Source: Quisquiliibacterium sp.
GTDB lineage: Bacteria > Pseudomonadota > Gammaproteobacteria > Burkholderiales > Burkholderiaceae_E
Length of the DNA stretch: 10,131 bases
NCBI GenBank assembly: GCA_023257915.1
Contig: JALRBB010000185.1
Span: forward strand, 1 to 10,131
Reading direction: 5' to 3'
In this document: piece after piece, positions 1-6,573 of the stretch
Numbering within the stretch: the stretch's first letter is position 1
How the letters are laid out: each line of letters begins with the position of its first letter
Translations under genes and position numbers: made by a program
The notes under the pieces: model-generated
What the model was told of the DNA's origin: nothing
Seen by the model: only the letters and a program-made list of their open reading frames with translations
Database searches by the model: none

Positions 1-657
1 GAACTGTTGTTGCAGGTCGGCAAGCAGGTTCAGAATCTGCGCCGGGATTGATACGTCGAGTGCCGAGACCGGCTCATCGCAGACGATCAGCTCCGGTTGC
101 GCAGCCAGCGCCCGTGCGATTGCGATGCGCTGGCGTTGGCCCCCGGAGAATTCATGCGCATAGCGGGCAGCGGCTTCCGCACGCAGACCAACCACATCCA
201 GAAGCTCTCGCACGCGTGCGCTGCGCTGGGAGGCCGGGACAACCCGATGCAACATCAGGGGTTCGGCGATCATGTCGCCGACGGTCATGCGTGGATTCAG
301 AGAACCGTACGGATCCTGAAAGATCATCTGAAGGCGACCACGCAATCCGCGCAGTTGCGCGCCGTTGGCCTGCAGCAGATCTTGCCCGTGCAGCCGCAGG
401 CTACCCCCCGTGGGTTCAATCAGTCGGGTGACCAGTCGCGCGACCGTCGACTTGCCGCAACCGGATTCGCCGACAATCGCGAAGGTCTCGCCAGCCCGCA
501 CTGCAAACGACACTCCGTCGACTGCCTTGACCAAGGCCTTGCTAGCCCCGAACAGACCCTGCTGCACTGGGAAGTGCTTGACCAGGTCTACCGCCTCGAG
601 TACCGGAGTGCCATCGGCTGCCTGCATGCGCAGATCCGGGTTGTCGTTCGAGCTCAT
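1..657 (-). CDS. Oligopeptide/dipeptide ABC transporter ATPase, DppF/OppF type (partial, C-terminus off the left edge)
   Basis: Cytoplasmic nucleotide-binding subunit that would power import of peptides or similar solutes through an inner-membrane permease. Only the first 219 residues are in the window; the family is usually about 320-340 residues, so roughly a third is missing. Visible motifs: Walker A at 63-71 (GESGCGKST), Q-loop Gln114 (IFQDP), ABC signature at 170-174 (FSGGQ, then RQR), Walker B at 190-196 (LIVCDEP) and a D-loop ending at 202 (SALD). All are intact, so it looks functional. It starts MSSNDNPDL; the start codon overlaps the stop of the upstream DppD-type gene in an ATGA (654-657), implying translational coupling and a heterodimeric ATPase pair. 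The H-loop and C-terminal oligopeptide domain lie outside the window. Permease and binding-protein genes are not in the window and may lie further left. Substrate cannot be read from the sequence; nickel or glutathione importers use the same ATPase family. Confidence 0.93.
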   Translation of the reverse strand, partial: MSSNDNPDLRMQAADGTPVLEAVDLVKHFPVQQGLFGASKALVKAVDGVSFAVRAGETFAIVGESGCGKSTVARLVTRLIEPTGGSLRLHGQDLLQANGAQLRGLRGRLQMIFQDPYGSLNPRMTVGDMIAEPLMLHRVVPASQRSARVRELLDVVGLRAEAAARYAHEFSGGQRQRIAIARALAAQPELIVCDEPVSALDVSIPAQILNLLADLQQQF

Positions 658-1676
658 CGTTGCGACTCCGCTGTCTGTGCGGGTTGTCTCAGAGATTCGG
701 CCAGCTGTTCAAGGGGGGCTTTCCAGCAGCGCGACCAATGGCCGTCTTGCACCTCGGCCAGCGGTGGCGCCTCGCTGTGGCAGCGGGTATCGGCGAATGG
801 ACAACGCGGCGCAAAGCGACAGCCAGGCGGCTGCGCAGTCGGAGCCGGCACCAGGCCGTCGATCGCCGCGAGCCGCTCGCGCCGTCCGCCCAGGGCCGGG
901 ATCGCACCGAGCAGTCCGACCGTGTAGGGATGCTGCGGCATCGCGAAGATCTGTGCGACGCTCGCTTGCTCGACGACCTGCCCGGCGTACATCACCAGGA
1001 CTCGGTCGGCCATTTCGGCCACTACGCCCAGATCGTGCGTGATCAGCATGATCGCGGTCCGGGTCTGGCTGCGCAGCGTCCGCATCAGTTCGAGTACCTG
1101 CGCCTGGATCGTCACATCGAGCGCGGTAGTCGGCTCGTCGGCGATTAGCAGGGCAGGCTGGCACAGCAGCGCCATCGCGATCATCACGCGTTGGCGCATA
1201 CCGCCAGAGAGTCGATGCGGGAATTCGTCGATGCGCTGCTCTGGAGCCGGAATGCGAACCTGGCGCAGCATGTCAATGGCCGCGGCGCGCGCCTTGGCTG
1301 GCGACATGCCGCGATGCCGGACCAAGACCTCGCAAAGTTGCGAGCCGATGGTGAACGCCGGATTGAGCGAGGTCATCGGCTCCTGAAAAATCATCGCAAG
1401 CCGGTCGCCACGCAGGTCGGCGAGTTCGCGAGGCGGCATCGAGAGCAAGTCGCGGCCCTCGAAGTGAATGCGGCCATCGAGCATCGCCGGCGGCCGCGTG
1501 AGCAGGCCCATCACGGAGAGTGCGGTCACGCTTTTGCCGCAGCCGGATTCACCGACGATGCACAGCAGTTCGCCTGGCGTTAATGAAAAGGAGACCCCGT
1601 CGACTGCAGTCGCGATCCCTGCATCACTTGGAAAGCGCACGCGCAGCTCGTCGACGCGCAGCAAGGCTTCGGTCAT
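654..1676 (-). CDS. Oligopeptide/dipeptide ABC transporter ATPase, DppD/OppD type
   Basis: Partner ATPase of the DppF-type protein, 340 residues from the chosen ATG, full length for the family. Motifs in order: Walker A at 42-51 ([10 protein letters not shown]), Q-loop Gln98 (IFQEP), signature at 156-163 (LSGGMRQR), Walker B at 176-182 (LLIADEP), H-loop His214 (ITHD). The C-terminal oligopeptide-transporter domain follows, with HPYT near 249-252 and a conserved cysteine set, Cys286, Cys292, Cys299 and Cys317. An in-frame GTG at 1685 would add three residues (MAR). I prefer ATG 1676 because it begins the family-like [11 protein letters not shown] and has a weak GGTGG upstream. It lies 75 bp downstream of the DUF1028 stop on the same strand and overlaps the next gene by 4 bp, so the three genes are probably one transcript. 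Confidence 0.94.
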   Translation of the reverse strand: MTEALLRVDELRVRFPSDAGIATAVDGVSFSLTPGELLCIVGESGCGKSVTALSVMGLLTRPPAMLDGRIHFEGRDLLSMPPRELADLRGDRLAMIFQEPMTSLNPAFTIGSQLCEVLVRHRGMSPAKARAAAIDMLRQVRIPAPEQRIDEFPHRLSGGMRQRVMIAMALLCQPALLIADEPTTALDVTIQAQVLELMRTLRSQTRTAIMLITHDLGVVAEMADRVLVMYAGQVVEQASVAQIFAMPQHPYTVGLLGAIPALGGRRERLAAIDGLVPAPTAQPPGCRFAPRCPFADTRCHSEAPPLAEVQDGHWSRCWKAPLEQLAESLRQPAQTAESQR

Positions 1677-1751
1677 GCGCGCCACCGGTGTGCTCGCGAT
1701 ACCACCCGCCTTAGGAGAATCATCATCGCCGTGGGTTCTACAAGTGGCGAT

Positions 1752-2465
1752 TCAGCCCGCCTGCGGGCCGGTGGCCTTGGCGATCTGCGCGTCGATTTCG
1801 GCCCGGTCCCAGATACCGCCAGGCTTGTCCCGGGTCGCAAAAAACTTGGCAAAGTGCACGAAGCGTTCACGGCTGACCGCCTCCAGGCGTTCCAGTTCGG
1901 CGAGCGGGTCGGCGTGATCATCGACCCGCAGATCGAGCTGCGGATATTCCTCGGTGTCGAAGATACGCAGCGCGGCTGACTGCTTGCCGCGCTTGTCGCC
2001 TCCCGCCGCCTCGCCTGCCTTGAGTGCGGCGATCAGGCGTTGTGCGAATGGCAGCGCCGCGCCGGCCTGGTACTGGCGCGCGGTCTCGGCGATCACCTGC
2101 GGGCCGGCCAGCATATTGCCTGCGACCGAGAACCCCGGGTGGATCGCATGGCCGCACCAGGGCACGCACTGCTCGCCGGTGTGCGCGGCAATGCGGCCCT
2201 GGGCATCCTGAAGATGCAGCTGACGCGCTGCGGCGCCTGGGTCGGAGTCGATCAGTGCCTGCAGCACCAGCTCTGCCGACAGGCCCTCGCGTAACAGCCG
2301 CAGCCCGCGCGGGCCAAAGGTTGGATTGAGCAACGCCTGCGATGCGAGTGCGCCGACACCACCATCGGCATGTGGGCAGAGCGCCCCGACCGCGAAGAAA
2401 CGCGTCGCGACCGCGATGCCGAAGGCGCCGCTGGCAGGATCTCGGGCAACGATCGACCAGGTCAT
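1752..2465 (-). CDS. DUF1028 family protein, putative Ntn-hydrolase
   Basis: 237-residue protein with the full DUF1028 (COG3342) pattern: TWSIVARDP at 2-10, AVATRFFAVG at 18-27, a Gly-rich GGVGALASQA at 35-44, GRIAAHTG at 90-97, SVAGNMLAG at 113-121, AGGDKRGKQSAAL at 154-166 and the acidic RVDDHADPL at 180-188. The family is annotated as Ntn-hydrolase-like, and Thr2 would become the N-terminal residue, and so a candidate nucleophile, after removal of Met1; that role is inference. No signal peptide is evident, so it should be cytoplasmic. It heads a minus-strand cluster with two peptide-type ABC ATPases, which fits a role in hydrolysing an imported peptide or amide. There is no Shine-Dalgarno sequence before the ATG (the bases are GGCCCCCTA), and a promoter-like element lies just upstream. 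The true substrate is unknown. Confidence 0.92.
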   Translation of the reverse strand: MTWSIVARDPASGAFGIAVATRFFAVGALCPHADGGVGALASQALLNPTFGPRGLRLLREGLSAELVLQALIDSDPGAAARQLHLQDAQGRIAAHTGEQCVPWCGHAIHPGFSVAGNMLAGPQVIAETARQYQAGAALPFAQRLIAALKAGEAAGGDKRGKQSAALRIFDTEEYPQLDLRVDDHADPLAELERLEAVSRERFVHFAKFFATRDKPGGIWDRAEIDAQIAKATGPQAG

Positions 2466-2692
2466 TAGGGGGCCTATGCTAGTTCAAGTTGCCTCAGGTG
2501 CAAGGCGCATGCCAGCCGCGCGCATGGTTTTTTTTCGTGCGCTGGGCAGCAGCGGGCGTGCAAGAGCCATGCACAGGCGCCGCCAGCCCATTGGCGCTTC
2601 GCCTCGTGGCAAGATAGGCCCCCCGAAACGACACACTGACAAGGCACCAGCTTGGGGCGAGGCCCCGCAACCGGTGCATGCATGAGAACCAG
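2466..2692. other. Divergent intergenic region with T-tract and hairpins
   Basis: 227 bp between the DUF1028 cluster (minus) and the hydroxy-acid oxidase operon (plus); it must hold both promoters. Visible structure: CATGC and GCATG arms at about 2509-2526 directly before an eight-T run (2528-2535), resembling an intrinsic terminator on the plus strand; GTGCA/TGCAC arms at 2558-2574; a GGGGC-GAG-GCCCC hairpin at 2654-2666 about 26 bp before the oxidase ATG; and an ATGCAT at 2678-2683. No convincing ORF lies here. The T-tract could instead be a bent-DNA or UP-like element on the opposite strand. Confidence 0.5.
2476..2503 (-). promoter_or_regulatory. Candidate sigma70-type promoter for the DUF1028-ABC cluster
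   Basis: Reading the minus strand, TTGCAC (2503-2498) is followed after 16 bases by TAGCAT (2481-2476), 4 of 6 matches to TATAAT. The predicted start would fall near 2469, only about four bases before the ATG at 2465. With no Shine-Dalgarno visible, this would give an almost leaderless mRNA. The -35 match is weak, so this is only suggestive. Confidence 0.25.
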
Positions 2693-3775
2693 ATGAGCGC
2701 ATCCGAATACCTGACCCTGCACGAAATCGTCAAACGTGCGCGCCAGAACCTGAACCACAACGCCTGGGAATACATCGTCGGCGGCACCGAGACCGAGACG
2801 ACTCAGCGTCGCAACCGGCTGTCCCTCGACACCTTGGCGTTCCGCCCGCGCGTGCTGCGCAATGTCAGTGCGGTCGATGCCTCGACCGAGTTTTTTGGCG
2901 ACAAACTGCGTCTGCCGGTGGTGCTGGCGCCGGTCGGCAGCCTGGAGCTCTTTGACCCGGGTGCGGGCGGCGCGGTAGCCGCCGCGGCCGGCGAGTTCGG
3001 CTGTGCGCACATGCTGAGCTCGGTGTCGGTCATGTCATACGAAGATGTCGCGCGTGCGGCGCCGGACGCGGTACGCATGTTCCAGCTTTACGTGAACGGC
3101 GATGCAGCCTGGATCGACGCGGTGTTCGACCGAGTGCTTGCCGCTGGTTTTCGCTCGCTGGCGATCACGGTCGACTCGTCGGTCTATTCCCGCCGCGAGC
3201 GGGACATCGCCAAGCGCAACCTGCGCCGTGTTGCCGTGCCGGGCCGCGAGTATCAGGCCACTTTTTGCTGGGAGGATGTCGCCCGCATTCGTGCCAAGTA
3301 TTCGGTGCCGCTGACGCTCAAGGGCATCGGCACCGCCGAAGACGCGAAGCTTGCGGTCGAGCATGGTGTCGATGCGGTCTATGTCTCCAACCATGGCGGC
3401 CGCCAGCTCGACCATGGGCTGGGCGCCATGGATGTGCTGCCCGAGGTGGTCGATGCGGTCGCGGGTCGGGCCCGCATCATTATCGATGGCGGCTTTTTTC
3501 GCGGCACCGACATCGTCAAGGCGATCGCGCTCGGCGCCGACCTGGTCGGTCTGGGCCGGCTGCACTGCATCGCGCTGGCCGCCGGCGGTCAGGCGGGCGT
3601 TGTGCGGATGCTCGAGCTGCTCGAGCGCGAGGTGCGCGATTGCATGGCGCTGCTCGGGGTCACGAAGCTCTCCGAGCTGAATAGCTCCTACGTCGCGCGT
3701 GCCGCAGCGGTCGAGCAGCCTGCGCCGCTCAGCGCATTCCCGCTGCTCGATCTGAGCGAAAAGTCCTTCTACTGA
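2693..3775 (+). CDS. FMN-dependent alpha-hydroxy-acid oxidase/dehydrogenase (glycolate/lactate oxidase family)
   Basis: 360-residue TIM-barrel flavoenzyme that would oxidise an L-2-hydroxy acid to the 2-oxo acid. Visible family residues: Tyr27 in WEYIVGG, FMN-contact region APVG at 79-82, Gln131 and Tyr133 in MFQLY, TVD at 159-161 followed by RRERD 167-171, Lys210 in LKGI, catalytic His234 and Arg237 in SNHGGRQLD, then IDGG 264-267 with Arg270, and GLGR at 286-289. The segment from RRERD to WEDV is only about 30 residues, against about 54 as I recall spinach glycolate oxidase, so the active-site lid loop (loop 4) is strongly shortened. Start: ATG 2693 gives MSASEYLTL; ATG 2678 would add five residues but has no better ribosome site. 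First gene of a three-gene run with a decarboxylase-like lyase and a GNAT. Substrate (glycolate, lactate, mandelate or other) cannot be assigned. Confidence 0.92.
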   Translation: MSASEYLTLHEIVKRARQNLNHNAWEYIVGGTETETTQRRNRLSLDTLAFRPRVLRNVSAVDASTEFFGDKLRLPVVLAPVGSLELFDPGAGGAVAAAAGEFGCAHMLSSVSVMSYEDVARAAPDAVRMFQLYVNGDAAWIDAVFDRVLAAGFRSLAITVDSSVYSRRERDIAKRNLRRVAVPGREYQATFCWEDVARIRAKYSVPLTLKGIGTAEDAKLAVEHGVDAVYVSNHGGRQLDHGLGAMDVLPEVVDAVAGRARIIIDGGFFRGTDIVKAIALGADLVGLGRLHCIALAAGGQAGVVRMLELLEREVRDCMALLGVTKLSELNSSYVARAAAVEQPAPLSAFPLLDLSEKSFY

Positions 3776-3845
3776 ACAAGCCCCCAGTCGGCCGATGCAT
3801 GCCGGCACGGCGCCGGTGTGGCCAGCCGGCGTACCGGAGAGATCG

Positions 3846-4712
3846 ATGAACCCGAGTGAACGTCGTCAGAAGTTTCGTGCGGTGCTGGCCGGCGATCGCT
3901 GCCTGCACCCGGGGTCGGTGTTCGACCCGCTGTCGGCCCGCATCGTTCAGGACCTGGGTTTCGAGCTCGGTATGTTCGCCGGCTCGGTGGCCTCGCTGGT
4001 CATCCTTGGCTCGCCGGATATCGCGCTGATCACGCTGTCCGAATTTGCCGAGCAGGCCCGCCGGATCTGCCGCGCCGCGAACGGGCTGCCGCTGATGGTC
4101 GATGCCGACCATGGCTACGGCAATGCGCTGGGTGTGATGCGCACCGTCGAGGAAATGGAAGCCGCCGGTGTGTGCGCGCTGACCATCGAGGACACGCTGT
4201 TGCCTCAGGCGCATGGCGCCGGCGCTGGCATCCGTCTGACCTCGATCGACGAAGGCATCGGCAAGATGAAGGGCGCGCTTGCGGCACGCCAGGATCCGTC
4301 GCTGGTCATTGTCGGGCGCACCAGTGCGATCTCGGTCACCGGCGTCGAGGACACGATTGCGCGGCTACAGGCCTACGAGGCCTGCGGGGTCGATGCGCTG
4401 TTCCTGGTCGGCGTCAAGACCTGCGAGCAGCTGCAGACGGTTTCGGCGGCGACGAAGCTGCCACTGATCCTGGGCGGGGTGCCCGACGCGTTGTCCGACG
4501 CGCAGTGGCTGGCCTCGCAGCGGGTACGCATCTGTCTGCAGGGACATGCACCCTACATGGCGGCGATCGGTGCCGCCTATGACACCTTGAAGGCGCTACG
4601 CGAGGGCACGCCGCCGGCCAAGCTCGAGCGCGTGCCGGCGCCCGAGCTGATCAAGCAGGCCAGCCGCGAAGCCGATTACACCCGGCTTGCACGCGATCTT
4701 CTCGGAGGGTGA
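3846..4712 (+). CDS. Isocitrate lyase/PEP mutase superfamily protein, oxaloacetate decarboxylase-like (PA4872-type)
   Basis: 288-residue Mg-dependent TIM-barrel enzyme. The closest pattern I recognise is Pseudomonas PA4872 oxaloacetate decarboxylase: SVFDPLSAR at 24-32, AGSVASL at 45-51, ITLSEF at 62-67, DADHGYGNAL at 86-95, TIEDTLLP at 113-120, GRTSA at 157-161 and QGHAPYMAAI at 232-241. Positions matching the substrate and metal ligands of that family appear kept (Ser47, Asp86, Arg158, His234). The Tyr near PA4872 position 212 seems replaced in ILGGVPDAL (208-216), so the reaction may differ: decarboxylation of a 3-oxo-diacid, or C-C cleavage as in 2,3-dimethylmalate or methylisocitrate lyases. 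Start ATG 3846 has GGAGAG at 3836-3841; an earlier in-frame start at 3795 lacks a site. It follows the oxidase by 70 bp, and its last codons carry the ribosome site of the next gene. Confidence 0.88.
   Translation: MNPSERRQKFRAVLAGDRCLHPGSVFDPLSARIVQDLGFELGMFAGSVASLVILGSPDIALITLSEFAEQARRICRAANGLPLMVDADHGYGNALGVMRTVEEMEAAGVCALTIEDTLLPQAHGAGAGIRLTSIDEGIGKMKGALAARQDPSLVIVGRTSAISVTGVEDTIARLQAYEACGVDALFLVGVKTCEQLQTVSAATKLPLILGGVPDALSDAQWLASQRVRICLQGHAPYMAAIGAAYDTLKALREGTPPAKLERVPAPELIKQASREADYTRLARDLLGG
4704..4709 (+). promoter_or_regulatory. Ribosome binding site of the GNAT gene, inside the lyase gene's end
   Basis: GGAGGG ten bases before ATG 4720. It overlaps the last codons of the lyase gene (stop 4710-4712), supporting ATG 4720 over the in-frame TTG at 4687 and implying translational coupling between the two genes. 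Confidence 0.6.
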
Positions 4713-4719
4713 TTGCCCA

Positions 4720-5169
4720 ATGACACCCCCACGCATCCGCTTGTTCGAAGAGGCTGACTTTGAGGCCTGGTATCCGCTGTGGCGCGGTTATCAGGAGTTC
4801 TACAAGGTCGACATCGCACGCGACACCAGCCTGCAAACCTGGCTGCGGATTCTCGATCCGTCCGAGCCGATGCATGGCGCATTCGTGCTCGACGAGACTG
4901 GTCGGCCTGTTGGCATCGTCCACTACATCGAGCATCGCAGCACCTGGACCACTGGCAACTACTGCTACCTGCAGGACCTATTTGTCGAGCCAACACTGCG
5001 CGGCACCGGCCTTGGTCGGGCGCTGATCGAGCATGTCTATGCCTGGGCGAAAGAGGCCGGCTGCTCGCGGGTCTGGTGGCTTACGCATGAGAGCAATACG
5101 CATGCGATGCTGCTCTATGACCGCATCGCTGATCGTTCGGGCTTCGTGCAGTACCGCAAGCTGCTCTAG
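4720..5169 (+). CDS. GNAT family N-acetyltransferase
   Basis: 149-residue single-domain GNAT, normal size. It begins MTPPRIRLFEEADFEAWYPLW, typical of the beta1-alpha1 start. Acetyl-CoA-binding motif A lies at 84-106: LQDLFVEP followed by the pyrophosphate loop RGTGLG at 94-99. Motif B includes RVWWLTHESNTHAMLLYDR at 117-135, with Asn126 and Tyr133 in the usual places. It would transfer acetyl from acetyl-CoA to an amine of a small molecule or protein; the acceptor is unknown. Third gene of the plus-strand cluster, only 7 bp after the lyase stop, so probably co-transcribed and coupled. It could detoxify or tailor a compound handled by the two upstream enzymes, but that link is inference. A perfect hairpin follows two bases after the stop. 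Confidence 0.92.
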   Translation: MTPPRIRLFEEADFEAWYPLWRGYQEFYKVDIARDTSLQTWLRILDPSEPMHGAFVLDETGRPVGIVHYIEHRSTWTTGNYCYLQDLFVEPTLRGTGLGRALIEHVYAWAKEAGCSRVWWLTHESNTHAMLLYDRIADRSGFVQYRKLL

Positions 5170-5170
5170 C

Positions 5171-5188
5171 CCGCGACCATTGTCGCGG
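5171..5188. terminator. Hairpin between convergent GNAT and MFS genes
   Basis: Perfect inverted repeat CCGCGAC-CATT-GTCGCGG, seven-bp GC-rich arms and a four-base loop. It sits between the GNAT stop (5169) and the MFS stop (5193), so it could serve both strands. There is no U-tract on either side, so intrinsic termination would be weak; the position supports the call more than the sequence does. Confidence 0.5.
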
Positions 5189-5192
5189 ACGG

Positions 5193-6401
5193 TCAGCGCG
5201 ACCGGCCGCTGCGCCGGCGCCTCGCGAGCGATGCCAGTGCATATCCGAGCAGCAACAGTCCCGGGATGGCAATACCGGTCTGGTGGCTTCCCAGCGCTTC
5301 ATGCAGCGCGCTGATGCCGGTGACGCCGATCAGGATGCCGGCCAGCCTGGTTACCGAGACCAACGCGCCGGCGGTACCGCGATGACGTGGCGGCAGCATC
5401 GACGTGGTGGCGTCGGTGTAGCCGACCTGGAAGCTTCCCAGGCCAATGCCGGTGATCGCGAGCGCAAGACCGAGCAGCAACGGTGAGTGCAGACCGACCA
5501 GCGCGGCCACCAGCAGCAAGCCGAGCGCGGCGCACAGTAGGCCCGCGCGAACCAGAGCGGTCGCGGCCATCTCTCTGGCAAAGCGGCCGGCCAGCAGCCC
5601 GCCCAGCAAGGCGCCGCCCGGGTACAGTGCGATCAGCAGGCCGGCGCCCGCGACCTCCAGCCCTGGCCAGCTGGTCAGCGCATAGGGCACGAGCAGCAGG
5701 ATCGCAAAGCCGGCAAAGTTGATCATCACCGAATCGAGCTGCAACAGGCCGAATCCAAGGCGATCGAACTGCGACTCGGCGGTGCGCATGACACCCTCTT
5801 CATCGGGGCTAGTTGCGCCGGGTTCGTTCGCAGCCGGCGGCGCCGCGCGCACATCGGCCAACCACGGCAGGCCGGCGAGCACCAGCACTGCCAGCGGTAC
5901 CCGGAACCAGAACACGCCGGACCAGCCGAGCCATTCGATCAGCAGGCCACCCACCAGCGGGCCGAAGGCCAGCCCGAAACTGAAGGTCGTTACATAGATC
6001 GCGACGATCTGGCGCTTTTGCTGCGGCGGATAGAGCAGCGTGGCCAGCGCCGGCGCACAGGCCATTGCCAGCCCCACCGACACCCCCTGAAGCACGCGCA
6101 GCGCGACCAGCCAGCCGAAGCTCGGCGCAAAGCCCGCTGCCAGATGCGTTATCGCGCAGCAGGCCATGCCGATCGCGAAGATCCGCCGGTGGCCGTAAAG
6201 ATCGCCAAGCCGGCCCGATGCCAGCGTCACCACCGACTGGGTCAACGCGAACGCGAGCACCACCCATTGGATCTGGCGCAGTGGCAGCCCGAACGCTCCG
6301 GTGATCGCCGGGAAGGCGACGTTGACCGCCGTATCGAGCGGACCCATCAGCGAGCCGGCGCAGACCAGGATGAGTCCGATCAGGCGTTGTCGATCGTGCA
6401 T
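5193..6401 (-). CDS. MFS transporter, 12 helices, drug:H+ antiporter-like
   Basis: 402-residue inner-membrane permease with two six-helix halves joined by a polar, acidic cytoplasmic linker at about 183-215. Motifs: Asp23 in PLDTAVNVAFP (21-31, the D1-like motif of drug-resistance families), motif A GRLGDLYGHRR at 63-73, and motif C GLAFGPLVGG at 143-152, which marks antiporters (exporters). The C-terminus is a basic RRRRSGRSR tail. ATG 6401 gives MHDRQRLIGLIL, directly entering helix 1. The longer in-frame extension upstream (to 6776) runs antisense through the hydratase gene and has no membrane helices, so it is rejected. It converges on the GNAT gene and diverges from the enoyl-CoA hydratase gene across a 172-bp region with two operator-like dyads, suggesting shared control. 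Substrate unknown; export of a drug or toxic intermediate is likeliest. Confidence 0.9.
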   Translation of the reverse strand: MHDRQRLIGLILVCAGSLMGPLDTAVNVAFPAITGAFGLPLRQIQWVVLAFALTQSVVTLASGRLGDLYGHRRIFAIGMACCAITHLAAGFAPSFGWLVALRVLQGVSVGLAMACAPALATLLYPPQQKRQIVAIYVTTFSFGLAFGPLVGGLLIEWLGWSGVFWFRVPLAVLVLAGLPWLADVRAAPPAANEPGATSPDEEGVMRTAESQFDRLGFGLLQLDSVMINFAGFAILLLVPYALTSWPGLEVAGAGLLIALYPGGALLGGLLAGRFAREMAATALVRAGLLCAALGLLLVAALVGLHSPLLLGLALAITGIGLGSFQVGYTDATTSMLPPRHRGTAGALVSVTRLAGILIGVTGISALHEALGSHQTGIAIPGLLLLGYALASLARRRRSGRSR

Positions 6402-6420
6402 CGATATCCAATGCGGGTTG

Positions 6421-6457
6421 TCGGACCTTGGTCCGAAAGCGGCGGACAGTGTTCCGC
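6421..6457. promoter_or_regulatory. Tandem operator-like dyads in the MFS/hydratase divergent promoter region
   Basis: Two 16-bp imperfect copies of one palindromic element. Site 1 at 6421-6436 is TCGGACCTTGGTCCGA (seven-bp arms, perfect). Site 2 at 6442-6457 is GCGGACAGTGTTCCGC (five-bp arms, perfect). They agree at 11 of 16 positions (CGGAC..TG.TCCG) and are offset by exactly 21 bp, two helical turns, so dimers would sit on the same face of the DNA. This is what a TetR-, GntR- or MarR-like repressor operator looks like, but no regulator gene lies in the window. A further GGAC-T-GTCC palindrome lies at 6529-6537, and ACAGT/ACTGT arms at 6521-6535. Confidence 0.5.
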
Positions 6458-6573
6458 ACGCTGCAAGGGCGCAAGCATCGCGCAGTTCGGCCTTCGCGTC
6501 GATGCATCCGGGCCTTGTGTACAGTGCAGGACTGTCCGGCTCTTTCGCCGGGCGATGCATGGAGACAGCCCGG

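Noticed and set aside
1..927. Plus-strand ORFs over the ABC ATPase genes
   Set aside because: The minus-strand frames contain complete Walker, signature and Q-loop motifs; the plus-strand frames are shadows.
3035..3808. 257-codon minus-strand ORF antisense to the hydroxy-acid oxidase
   Set aside because: It covers the oxidase gene, which has all its active-site motifs; the antisense product has no domain and no ribosome site.
3796..3840. Several GCCGGC/GGCGCC palindromes between oxidase and lyase genes
   Set aside because: Short GC palindromes are expected often at this base composition, and no convincing long stem could be built.
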